From: Isosphaeraceae bacterium EP7 | GTDB taxonomy: Bacteria > Planctomycetota > Planctomycetia > Isosphaerales > Isosphaeraceae | Reading direction: 5' to 3' | Assembly (NCBI GenBank): GCA_038400315.1 | Contig: CP151667.1 | Coordinates: forward strand, 2,243,174-2,307,173 | DNA length: 64,000 bases | In this document: piece by piece, positions 52,346 through 62,195 of the stretch | Layout: each line of letters starts with the position of its first letter | How positions within the stretch are numbered: position 1 is the stretch's first letter | The notes under the pieces: model-generated | What the model saw: only the letters and a program-made list of their open reading frames with translations | The model's database searches: none | What the model was told of the DNA's origin: nothing | Made by a program: the position numbers and the translations under genes

Positions 52346-55300
52346 TCGACATAGAGAAATGCGTTGCTCGCCAGCAGCATCTGGCAGAAGTCGGCCCAGG
52401 CGCGGGCATCGGCACCCGGGCCGCCGGGGTAGCGGGCCGGCTGCTCGGCCAGGAACGCATTCGCGGCGGCCAGCTCGTCGTCGTCGGGCGGGCGGCCCGC
52501 GACGATCCGGAAGGCCAGATGCACCCTGGCGGTCTGGTCGGCTCCAGCCTCGCGCACCAGGCGATCGGCCAGGCCCCGGCCGCGTGCGGCCGCGAACTCG
52601 GAGTTGAGCAGGCTCAGCGATTGCAGCGGGATCGTCGAGGGCTGCCGCACGGTGCAGCTCGTGACGATCGAAGGGGCGTCGAAGACGTCGAGCAGGCTCA
52701 GCATCTGAGTCCGCCGCTGCTGGAAATAGACCGAACGGCGGTGCGAGCCCTCGGCCGCCTCGGGGACGAGGACTTCCCCCGCACCGTCGCGATTGGTCTG
52801 CACCGAGGGGCCCCCCGGCCTGTCATCCAGCTCGCCAGAGGCCGCAAGCATGGCGTCCCGGATCGCCTCGGCATCGAGCCGACGCAGCGGGAACCGGCCC
52901 AGCAGGCGGGCGTCGGGGTCGAGCGGATCGAGGTCGGGACGGGGCTTCGACGACTGGAGATAGGCCCTCGAACTCAGGATCAGGCGATGGATCGGCTTCT
53001 GCCGCCAGCCGCCGGCCACCAGCTCGGCGGCCAGATATTCGAGCAGCTCCGGATGCGACGGCTCCGCGCCCGCGATCCCGAAGTTGTCGGGCGTTGCCAC
53101 AAGGCCGGTGCCGAAATGGTCCTGCCAGATCCGGTTGACCAGCACTCGGGCTAGCAAGGATGACGCCCGCGAGCCCGGCTTCGTCAGCCAGCGGGCCAGG
53201 GCCAGCCGTCGGCCGGTGGTCGCCGATCCTGGGGGCTCGATCGTCAGGGTGTTGTCGGGGTCGCAGAGAACCGCGGGCGCACCGGGCTCCACAACGGGGC
53301 CGGGCGTCGAGTAGTTCCCTCGCAGCAGTAGGTGGACCGGCGATCCGGCCGGCGTCATGTCCGTGACCCAGGCGATGCGGCCCGGCCGCTCGCCGCGCTC
53401 GGACCACTTCGCCTTGATCGAGGCGTCGAACGCCTTCACGCGATCGGCCCGTTCCTTGGCCTTCGCCCCGGTCGGATCCGCCGATCGGTCGCGCGTCTCG
53501 ACCCTCAGGCGGCCGACGACGAAGCTACGTCCGCAGCAATACTCGAAGCCGAAGCCGCCGTCGGGCAGGTCGATCTTGTCGAGCGTGACGGCGGGCTCCT
53601 CGGGAACGCCGTCGACCACCTGCTCGACCCGGAATTTATCCTTCCCAGCATTGGTCACACGGACGCCGTAGTTCCGGCCCGAGGCATATCCGGTGGACCC
53701 GACCTTTCCGGAGGGTTTCGCGTCGGAGCCCGGATAATCGACCGTCACCGTGGCCCCGCCCGCGGGGTCGCCGTCGAGCAGGATGTTCCCGCCCGGCACC
53801 GCGTCGCTGTCGTTGAAGTCGCGCAAGCCGATGTAATAGCCGATGCGTTCGGCCGCCTTGCCGCCGACTTCCGCGGCGTCGAGGTCGAAGGTCGCCTGGA
53901 TCCAGTCCCCCTCGGCCTCGGGGGTCCAGTCGAACGACTCGACGGTGGAGAGCCAGCGGTTCCCGGCGCCGCCCGATTCGTTGAGATGAAGCCGTCCGCC
54001 ACGCACGGCGGCCGAAGGGGCGGGGGCTTCGCCCAGCGTCACCGGCGGCGTCCCCGCGGGGGCATCGTCCCCGGGTGCGCGGGGCGACCAGCGAGACGCG
54101 AGCGCGGCGGGGTCGTCAAAGTCTTCGCGGAAGGCCAGGATGCCGGCCTCGCGGTTCTCGCGGAGCCAGGCCCGATGGTCGGCGTTCATCCTGGCCAGGT
54201 CGGCATCGATGCGCCTGGAATTGGCCTCCCAGCGAGCCAGGTCGGCGGCAAGCGGGGCCTCGACGACGCGGTCGTTGGGCTTGACCCAGGCGTTGAGATC
54301 GAAGGCCGGGGCGAGCACGGCCTGGAGTCGATAATAGTCATGGTGGCTGATCGGCTCGAACTTGTGGTCGTGGCATCGCGCACACTGGAAGGTCATGCCC
54401 ATTAGAGACGATGCGAGGATCTGCTCGGCGCCTTCCAGGGCCGCATATTTGTCGGCACGCACCTCGTCGGGGTTACCGTCGCTCTCGCCGGTGCCGTCCT
54501 GCGAGTTGCGCAGGAAGTGGGTCGCCTCCAGCAGCCGGATCACCTCCGGCGTGACCGTCATACCGGGCTTATAGCCTGCGATCTCATCGCCCGCGAGTTG
54601 CTCGCGGACGAACTGGTCGAGCGGCACATCGTCATTGAACGATCGGACGACGTAGTCGCGATACCGCCAGGCGAGCGGCCTCTCGGAGTCGGCGCTGAAG
54701 TGGCCGTTGGATTCGGCATATCCGGCGGCGTCAAGCCACCGCTTGCCCCAGCGCTCGCCGAGCCGCGGGCTGGCCAGCAGTCGATCGACCATCCGCGCGT
54801 GGGCGTCCGCGCCGGCGTCGGCGGCGTAGGCGTCCATCTCGGCGGGCGTGGGGGGGAGCCCGGTCAGGTCGAATGAGACCCGCCTGAGGAGCGTGGCGCG
54901 ATCGGCCACATCGGTAAGCCCGACGCCCGGGGCCGCGGCATCCAGGGCCGCCTGGATGAAGTGGTCGATCGGGTTGGCGACGCGAGACGGGTCGACCGCC
55001 GCCGGGACCTCGGGTCGTTCCAGTCGCTTGAACGCCCAGTGGTCGGCGCCTGCGGGCTCGCCCGGTGAGGGCTCGGGGAGGCCAGGGGCTCCTCGTTCGA
55101 TCCAGCTTTTGAGCAGGGCCTTCTCGGACTCGTCCAGGGGATCCTTCGGCGGCATTTCGTCGGCCGCCACGCGTTCCCAGAGCAGGCTCTCGTCGAGCTT
55201 GCCGCGGACGACGGCCTCGCCCGACTCCCCGCCGCGGGCCAGGCCCTTGGGCGTGCTCAGGTTCAGCTCAGCCTCGTGCTTGCCCGGCCCGTGGCACTTC

Positions 55301-55431
55301 ACGCAGCGGGCCTTCAGCAGCGCCATCACAGCACGGCCCGGCGAAGGCTCGGGCCGAGGCCCGGCGGCCGCCGCGTCGCGCATCGAGATTGCCATCAGGG
55401 CGAGTGCCGCCACGGTGCGGGCGCTTCGCAT
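52342..55431 (-). CDS. PSD1-type planctomycete cytochrome protein (DUF1549-DUF1553)
   Basis: A 1029-residue exported protein. Signal peptide 1-23; a cytochrome c-like motif C43-VK-C46-H47 ('ARCVKCHGPGKHEAELNLS', PSCyt1); DUF1549 at about 140-400 ('IDHFIQAAL', 'FDLTGLPPTPAEM', 'GERWGKRWLDAAGYAES', 'CARCHDHKFEPIS'); DUF1553 at about 690-1020 ('NRIWQDHFGTGLV', 'DNFGIAGAEPSHPELLEYLA'). Between them, about residues 425-650, is a beta-rich segment of LamG/concanavalin type. ATG 55431 starts the signal peptide. Coupled to DUF1501. Confidence 0.95.
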   Translation of the reverse strand: MRSARTVAALALMAISMRDAAAAGPRPEPSPGRAVMALLKARCVKCHGPGKHEAELNLSTPKGLARGGESGEAVVRGKLDESLLWERVAADEMPPKDPLDESEKALLKSWIERGAPGLPEPSPGEPAGADHWAFKRLERPEVPAAVDPSRVANPIDHFIQAALDAAAPGVGLTDVADRATLLRRVSFDLTGLPPTPAEMDAYAADAGADAHARMVDRLLASPRLGERWGKRWLDAAGYAESNGHFSADSERPLAWRYRDYVVRSFNDDVPLDQFVREQLAGDEIAGYKPGMTVTPEVIRLLEATHFLRNSQDGTGESDGNPDEVRADKYAALEGAEQILASSLMGMTFQCARCHDHKFEPISHHDYYRLQAVLAPAFDLNAWVKPNDRVVEAPLAADLARWEANSRRIDADLARMNADHRAWLRENREAGILAFREDFDDPAALASRWSPRAPGDDAPAGTPPVTLGEAPAPSAAVRGGRLHLNESGGAGNRWLSTVESFDWTPEAEGDWIQATFDLDAAEVGGKAAERIGYYIGLRDFNDSDAVPGGNILLDGDPAGGATVTVDYPGSDAKPSGKVGSTGYASGRNYGVRVTNAGKDKFRVEQVVDGVPEEPAVTLDKIDLPDGGFGFEYCCGRSFVVGRLRVETRDRSADPTGAKAKERADRVKAFDASIKAKWSERGERPGRIAWVTDMTPAGSPVHLLLRGNYSTPGPVVEPGAPAVLCDPDNTLTIEPPGSATTGRRLALARWLTKPGSRASSLLARVLVNRIWQDHFGTGLVATPDNFGIAGAEPSHPELLEYLAAELVAGGWRQKPIHRLILSSRAYLQSSKPRPDLDPLDPDARLLGRFPLRRLDAEAIRDAMLAASGELDDRPGGPSVQTNRDGAGEVLVPEAAEGSHRRSVYFQQRRTQMLSLLDVFDAPSIVTSCTVRQPSTIPLQSLSLLNSEFAAARGRGLADRLVREAGADQTARVHLAFRIVAGRPPDDDELAAANAFLAEQPARYPGGPGADARAWADFCQMLLASNAFLYVE

Positions 55432-55616
55432 GGGGCGGGGCCTCGGTGGGGTCGGACGGTTTGCGCAGGGGCAATTCAGCGACTTTAATACGTCCGAGGT
55501 GCCCGACGCAACCCACCGGCAGGCCCGCGGGCCCTCCCCTTGCGCGACTCGGTCGTGCGTGGGTGGTTGCCAGCTGCTACACTCAAGCATCCGTGCGCCG
55601 AGTCTAGGAGCGATTG

Positions 55617-58600
55617 ATGTCGACCGAAACGCCTCGACGCTGGGGCATCAAGGACTGCCTTGAGTTCAGCAAAGGACTCAAGGAATTACTCGGCGCGGCA
55701 TTCGAGAAACTGCGCCGCTACGTGGGCCTCCTTAACGCCCTGGAGAAATACCGGCTCGGACTTCAGACCGAGTTGGATCTGGTCGAGCAGCCACTTCTGC
55801 GGATGGTCGCGACTCCTCCGCGTCGCTCACAACTGTACATCGACCAGCAACTGATCGAGGTCCGTGACGAGCGGAACCAGCAGGCAGCCTCGCGAACCGT
55901 CCAATTGAACACACTGGTAAACCGCCCCAGAGTCCGGGTGCTCATCACGGGGGAGGCCGGCGACGGAAAGTCGACCGTTCTCAAGGAATTTCTTGCCCGC
56001 TGGATCGCGGAATCGAGCCGCGGGAGACGGCCCAGCCTGCTACCGGCCTTTGTCCGGCTCGGATCGCTGTTCTCCGGCGTTCCGGAATCCGGGAAGGGGC
56101 CAACGGAGGGCGCGATCTTCGGGGCGATCGCAGAGGGGCTCCGTCAATTCGTCAAGTCGGGCCTCGGAGGCGTGGAGGCCGCTCAGGAGCTCGTCCGAGA
56201 GGCCCGAAACAAGGGCGAACTCGTGGTGGCGCTCGACGGCGTCGACGAGTGCGTCGATTACGACAGGGCGGTCCGCGAGATCCGCGACTTCTGCCTATGG
56301 TGCAGCGTCAACGATGGCAACGCCGTCGCCTTGACGTCCCGCACCTCACGCCTTCCCACAAGCTTGTCGGAGGCCCTGCCCCTGCGGCTGGCTGTCGAGC
56401 CGTTGTCGCTGACGCAAATCTACGAGTTCCTCGACCGCTGGCCGCGCCTGGTGGGCCGACTCGCCAGCGACCTGAAGGCCAAGCTGATGGCTTCGCCAGA
56501 TATCCGCGCCTTTTGCAGCAACCCGCTGGTCCTGACGCTTGTGGCCCACCTCTACCTGGAAGGAACCGCCGAAGGGACGTCGTTCGAGATCCCGCCCACC
56601 CGCGCAGACCTCTACGATCGGGTCTTCAAGGAACTATTGCTGGAGCGACGCGAGAACCGCGGACAGCCGCCTCTGTATCCACCCAGCGGTAAGAGGCTCA
56701 TCCTGCGTCGTCTCGCATCCCGACGCTTCTGGGATTCCACGGACGACCCCGAGCGGATCGAGCCCCGCGACCTCGCGTTGGCAATCTTTGAGGTCATGAA
56801 GGGCCCCGAAGGCCCGAACATGGGCAAGTCCTTCTACGGGTTGACCGAGCCTGCCGGCGAGGAGAAGACAGACGAGTTGGCCGTCGAGGAGAAGACAGAC
56901 GAGCCGACCGGCGAGGAGAAGACAGACGAGTTGGCCGTCGAGGAGAAGACAGACGAGCCGACCGGCGAGGAGAAGACAGACGAGCCGGCTCGAGTGGATA
57001 TCGAGCCCCGACTGACGCCGGCTGGTGAAGCCCTCCTCGACGAATTGCAGGGGAGGGACGGGGTCCTGATCGCGATCCGCGGCACCAAGTCGCGTGGAGA
57101 CGGACGCCCGGACGCCTACCGGCCATCCCACCGAACGCTCCTGGAGTTCCTCGCCGCCGAGCAGGCGGCGTCGGATCCGACGATCGGGGCCGAGGCAATG
57201 CGAGATCGCTTCCGGACGTCCGAGTTCAACCTCCTGGTATTCTACGCCGCCTTGGTCACATCACCCGAAGCAGTGCTTTCTCTGACCAAGGGATATTATG
57301 ATCCGGATCGCTACCTCAAGCGGGCCCGGCTCCTGGCGAGCGCCGAGGCCATAAACGAGGCTGTCAAGAGACGCGTCGAGGAGACCGCGAAAGGGATCGT
57401 CGACGCGGCCCTCAAGGAGCCGGGCCCGTCCCGCGAGACGGAGGAATTGCAAGCGCTGGCCGCGATGGCTGCAAGAGGGCACGAGGCGTTTGCCCCCGCG
57501 CGCGAGCAGTTGCGGCTCTACATCGAGCACCTCGCCGGTGGACGGGTTGGCGGCGCCGAGCTTGACCGGGTCATCCGGGCGTCTCCCGATCCCCTGCTAG
57601 GGATCCTCTACGACCTACGCGCCAACATCGCGGCCGACTGGAGAGCGGCCCTCATCCGGGGGTTGGCCGAGCGGTTCAAGTCCCCCGACGGCCCGCTCGC
57701 GCTCCGACGCCTCGTCGGCTTCCTCGAAAAGCAGGATCCGGAAGTCCGGCACGAGGCCGCCGCTGCGCTGGCCCGGGCCGTCAAGGAGATCCCCGCGGAG
57801 GTGAGGGCACTCTGCGACGACGAGATCTTCCGCGAGGTCCCCGAAGCCGCGTCTCAAGTCATTTGGCCCTTGGAGCGGCTCCTCCCGGGCAAGATTGTTT
57901 ACCGTTTGGTTGAGGCCGCCAATAAAGACGACGGTCTAATCTTCGATGCATTGACCCAATCCCGACGCGCCTTGACGGGGACCCTCGACTCCAGGGAAAC
58001 GCACAAATGGCGACGAGCCGACACCGACTCGCGACGCGACGCCCGGGTCACGCGATTGGCGACCGCATGCATGGTCGCGATCACGGCCGTCGCCTTCCTC
58101 TTCGACTTCTCGTTCTTGTTCAACGCAGTGCGGGGCTCGATCACCGGCCAGGCCTTCCAGTTCACCTGGGATCGGGGCTTCAGCAAGATCCCAGCGGAGG
58201 TTACTCGCAGTTTCGAAGCCTTTAATGTCACAACGCAAAAGCTCATCGAGCAAGTCCGCGCGAAGCACCCGGAGAAGCAATCTTTAATAACTATGCCACA
58301 TACCCCAAGATATGTAGCATACGTAGACAACGTACCTGAACAAGAATCATTACACTTCGAGAAACTGAAAAAGATTGCCGATACGCTCGATCCACGGATT
58401 CGGCTCACATCCGAGGACCGAGCGTCAATCGAGAGGCTGGGCGGCGCCCTCGCCCTCGTCTCGCGACTAGATCAGATCGAGACGAACTTCGATCCGCGAT
58501 GGGCCCATGACTACGATCGAGGCTGGCGAGTTCCGGGAGTCTGGGTCTATTGTCAGTGCTGGTACTGGCTGATCCCCAGCATGCTGTTCGTGGTCGTGTC

Positions 58601-58907
58601 ACACCTCGTCGGCTGGATCGTCGTGATCGGCTTGGTCGTAGAACTCTTCCAGTTCGAGCGGTGGGACATTAGTCGCAATATCTTCTTAGTCGGCGGGGTT
58701 TCCACTATTATTGCATTTGTACTATTGATTTGGCGAGCACTGACCTGGAATGGTTGCTCGGGAGATCGAGTAACCTGGTTAATCCCGATCCTCATGTGCT
58801 TCGGTGGTCTGCTGCTGGTCCGCCTGATTAGCTTCCTCTGCCGCCCGCAGAACCGGTTCATCAAATCGGTCCGCGAGTTCGAGGCGGGGATCAAGGTAGC
58901 CAGCTGA
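55617..58907 (+). CDS. NACHT-type STAND NTPase with C-terminal transmembrane domain
   Basis: A 1096-residue protein. Residues 1-105 form a helical N-terminal domain. The NACHT NTPase has Walker A 'GEAGDGKST' (112-120), Walker B 'VVALDGVDECVD' (about 203-214) and sensor 'ALTSRTSRL'. The winged-helix end has the NACHT block 'SHRTLLEFLAAEQA'. Residues 415-459 are a nine-residue tandem repeat. A HEAT-like stretch ('DPEVRHEAAAALARAV') precedes about four hydrophobic helices (about 816-838, 981-1012, 1019-1040, 1052-1072). No signal peptide. AGGAG at 55606-55610 fixes ATG 55617. Bacterial NACHT proteins include antiphage systems; here the membrane domain could be the effector. Parts near 58250-58350 and 58640-58740 are notably AT-richer than the region. 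Confidence 0.85.
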   Translation: MSTETPRRWGIKDCLEFSKGLKELLGAAFEKLRRYVGLLNALEKYRLGLQTELDLVEQPLLRMVATPPRRSQLYIDQQLIEVRDERNQQAASRTVQLNTLVNRPRVRVLITGEAGDGKSTVLKEFLARWIAESSRGRRPSLLPAFVRLGSLFSGVPESGKGPTEGAIFGAIAEGLRQFVKSGLGGVEAAQELVREARNKGELVVALDGVDECVDYDRAVREIRDFCLWCSVNDGNAVALTSRTSRLPTSLSEALPLRLAVEPLSLTQIYEFLDRWPRLVGRLASDLKAKLMASPDIRAFCSNPLVLTLVAHLYLEGTAEGTSFEIPPTRADLYDRVFKELLLERRENRGQPPLYPPSGKRLILRRLASRRFWDSTDDPERIEPRDLALAIFEVMKGPEGPNMGKSFYGLTEPAGEEKTDELAVEEKTDEPTGEEKTDELAVEEKTDEPTGEEKTDEPARVDIEPRLTPAGEALLDELQGRDGVLIAIRGTKSRGDGRPDAYRPSHRTLLEFLAAEQAASDPTIGAEAMRDRFRTSEFNLLVFYAALVTSPEAVLSLTKGYYDPDRYLKRARLLASAEAINEAVKRRVEETAKGIVDAALKEPGPSRETEELQALAAMAARGHEAFAPAREQLRLYIEHLAGGRVGGAELDRVIRASPDPLLGILYDLRANIAADWRAALIRGLAERFKSPDGPLALRRLVGFLEKQDPEVRHEAAAALARAVKEIPAEVRALCDDEIFREVPEAASQVIWPLERLLPGKIVYRLVEAANKDDGLIFDALTQSRRALTGTLDSRETHKWRRADTDSRRDARVTRLATACMVAITAVAFLFDFSFLFNAVRGSITGQAFQFTWDRGFSKIPAEVTRSFEAFNVTTQKLIEQVRAKHPEKQSLITMPHTPRYVAYVDNVPEQESLHFEKLKKIADTLDPRIRLTSEDRASIERLGGALALVSRLDQIETNFDPRWAHDYDRGWRVPGVWVYCQCWYWLIPSMLFVVVSHLVGWIVVIGLVVELFQFERWDISRNIFLVGGVSTIIAFVLLIWRALTWNGCSGDRVTWLIPILMCFGGLLLVRLISFLCRPQNRFIKSVREFEAGIKVAS
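56859..56993 (+). repeat. 27-bp in-frame tandem repeat, five copies, in NACHT gene
   Basis: Five copies of a 27-bp unit (56859, 56886, 56913, 56940, 56967) encode Glu-Glu-Lys-Thr-Asp-Glu plus Leu-Ala-Val or Pro-Thr-Gly. The types alternate (LAV, PTG, LAV, PTG, PAR), giving a 54-bp higher-order unit. The DNA is nearly identical between copies, so expansion looks recent. It inserts a charged linker of 45 residues between the NTPase and the winged-helix end. Confidence 0.97.
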
Positions 58908-59063
58908 TTGGGAAGTCGCCAGAAACTGGATAGCCCTATTTCTGGTGCCGACGCGTCTGATAGACTACACGATGACTCCGCGACCCGGCCGTGCGGAGCC
59001 CCCCACCTGCCCAGGCCACCCCCACCCGCCCGAGCTCTCCGAAAACGTGCGAGGATCTGCCCG

Positions 59064-60431
<1,368 letters not shown>

Positions 60432-60457
60432 GCCGAAACCACAGGCTTCAGGCGATT

Positions 60458-60487
60458 CGCGGGGGAGGGCTTCGGCCTTCCCCCGCG
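60458..60487 (+). terminator. terminator hairpin with C(UUCG)G tetraloop
   Basis: A 13-bp GC-rich stem (60458-60470 with 60475-60487, one G:U pair) closed by a TTCG loop, i.e. the extra-stable C(UUCG)G tetraloop, followed by TCGTTTCG. It lies 27 bp after the oxidoreductase stop. Confidence 0.85.
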
Positions 60488-60521
60488 TCGTTTCGCCCCT
60501 CAGTCAATGGAGTGGTAGATT

Positions 60522-60971
60522 GTGGAATCCTTGCTCATTCAGAGTGTATCGGGGAAAGGGACACTCGAATTTCTCGACAGGATGCCTCTAGATGCGGCCC
60601 TTTCGATCGAGGGATTCCGAGTAAGAGTTACCGACAGGAATTTGTCCGCATCCATAATTTTGTCCGCACTGAAAGTCTGTGATGACAGCGGAGAAGTCTA
60701 TTCCCTGTACGAGACATTTTCTCCTGCCGTCTTGTTCCGCCAGATGGCAGAGCGTTGGAAGGGATGGACGGGAGAACTCGACTGGGAACCTTTGGAGGGC
60801 GCCTTCGGTCTGCATTGTAGGCAGGATCGAACAGGTCACGTCTCCATCCGTGTAAACATGCGATCCGGGTGGATGGACAATGATTGGTCAATCGAGGCCA
60901 CGGTCATGGTCGAAGCTGGGCAACTCGAATTGATCGCGCGGCGAGCTGAGTCATTCTTCGGTTGCGAATGA
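60522..60971 (+). CDS. DUF6228-like protein
   Basis: A 149-residue soluble protein. The order 'WKGWTGELDWEPLEGAFGL', 'DRTGHVSIRVNM' and 'TVMVEAGQLELIARR' fits DUF6228, a family of unknown role; the match is from memory. The start is GTG at 60522, with GGAG at 60509-60512. The coding sequence is clearly less GC-rich than its neighbours, which suggests recent acquisition. No partner gene is evident. Confidence 0.6.
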   Translation: MESLLIQSVSGKGTLEFLDRMPLDAALSIEGFRVRVTDRNLSASIILSALKVCDDSGEVYSLYETFSPAVLFRQMAERWKGWTGELDWEPLEGAFGLHCRQDRTGHVSIRVNMRSGWMDNDWSIEATVMVEAGQLELIARRAESFFGCE

Positions 60972-61030
60972 TCACCACGTCCAATTCATCCAAGAATTTG
61001 AATCCTATTGAGACTTAATACTCGGCCTTA

Positions 61031-62170
61031 CTACTGGCGAGACATATAATACTGACGGACCCGCTGATTCAGGTCCTTGTCGGTCGCCAGCACACGCTGG
61101 AGCGCGGCGGTCCCCATCACGAAGAGTTCGAGCCGGGTGCGGGCGATGACGGTCTCGGGGACGGTTCGCTTCGAAAGCTCGGAGATGGTCCCGAAGGCCT
61201 GGCCGACATTCAGCTCGCGTGTCGAGCCGTCTTCATCTTGAGCCTCGGCGATGCCCTGGCCGATGACATAAATCCGGTCGCCTGGATCTCCACGCTGGAC
61301 GACGACGTCGCCGGCCGAGGCGTATTCCACGAGCATGTGGTCGGCCAGTCGGGCCAGGGTTGCGGTGTTCAGGCCTTCGAGCTGCGGCAGCGTGGCCAGC
61401 GTCCTCACGACGCGAATCGAGAGCTCGGGCTTGACGTTGGAGACGATCCGGCCGCCCACCAGGTTGACGATCCGATCGGCGCGTTCGAGCACGCGCTGGT
61501 CATGGGTGACGATCAGGACCGTCGTGCGCGTTGGGCCCGAGGCAAGCTCCTGGAGCAGGCCGAGGACCTCCTGGCCGCTGCGCGCGTCGAGAGAGGCGGT
61601 CGGCTCGTCTGCCAGGATCAATCGAGGCTCGTTGACCAGCGCCCGCGCGATCGCCACGCGCTGGCTCTGCCCGCCCGAGAGCTGCGACGGCCGGTGGCCG
61701 ATGCGTTCGCCAAGGCCCAGGCGCCCCAGGATCTCGACGGCCCGGTCGTTCATCGTGCCGACCGAGCTCGGCTTGAGGGCCGTGGCCATCCGAACGTTCT
61801 CGAAGGCGGTCAGCGAGCTGAACAGATTGTGCTTCTGGAAGATGAAGCCGATGTCACGCCGCAGGGACACGCTCTCCGACGAGGAGAGGCCGGCCATCTC
61901 GCGGCCCAGCACGCGTAACGACCCTTGCTCGACGCTCCTGAGCGCGCCGATCAGTGTCAGGAGCGTGGTCTTTCCCGACCCGGAAGGACCGGTGAGGATC
62001 ACGATCTCGCCGGGTTCGACCTCGAGCGCCACGTCGATCAGCGCCCGCGTCTTGTTCTCGCCCTGGCCGAACCAGTACGAGACCTTGTCGGCCCGCACCG
62101 CCGGCTCGACCTCGCCCAGGTCGATGGGCCGGTAGTTGGTCGCCGACTTGAATGCTTCGACCGCGGACAT
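61031..62170 (-). CDS. devA: DevA-like ABC exporter ATPase fused to a cNMP-binding-like domain
   Basis: A 379-residue protein. The N-terminal ATPase (about 25-245) has Walker A 'GPSGSGKTT', the Q-loop 'FIFQKHNLF', signature 'LSGGQSQRVAIARAL' and Walker B 'LILADEPTASLD', of the MacB/DevA type. Residues 265-379 form a cyclic-nucleotide-binding-type beta barrel ('DVVVQRGDPGDRIYVIGQG'). The phosphate-binding cassette is degenerate: 'FGTISELSKRTVPETVIA' lacks the usual Gly-Glu and Arg. ATG 62170 has GAGGA upstream; in-frame ATG 62176 and TTG 62191 also exist. It follows two DevC-type permeases on the same strand. Confidence 0.9.
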   Translation of the reverse strand: MSAVEAFKSATNYRPIDLGEVEPAVRADKVSYWFGQGENKTRALIDVALEVEPGEIVILTGPSGSGKTTLLTLIGALRSVEQGSLRVLGREMAGLSSSESVSLRRDIGFIFQKHNLFSSLTAFENVRMATALKPSSVGTMNDRAVEILGRLGLGERIGHRPSQLSGGQSQRVAIARALVNEPRLILADEPTASLDARSGQEVLGLLQELASGPTRTTVLIVTHDQRVLERADRIVNLVGGRIVSNVKPELSIRVVRTLATLPQLEGLNTATLARLADHMLVEYASAGDVVVQRGDPGDRIYVIGQGIAEAQDEDGSTRELNVGQAFGTISELSKRTVPETVIARTRLELFVMGTAALQRVLATDKDLNQRVRQYYMSRQ

Positions 62171-62195
62171 GGGCATTCCTCGATAATTCAAGGGC

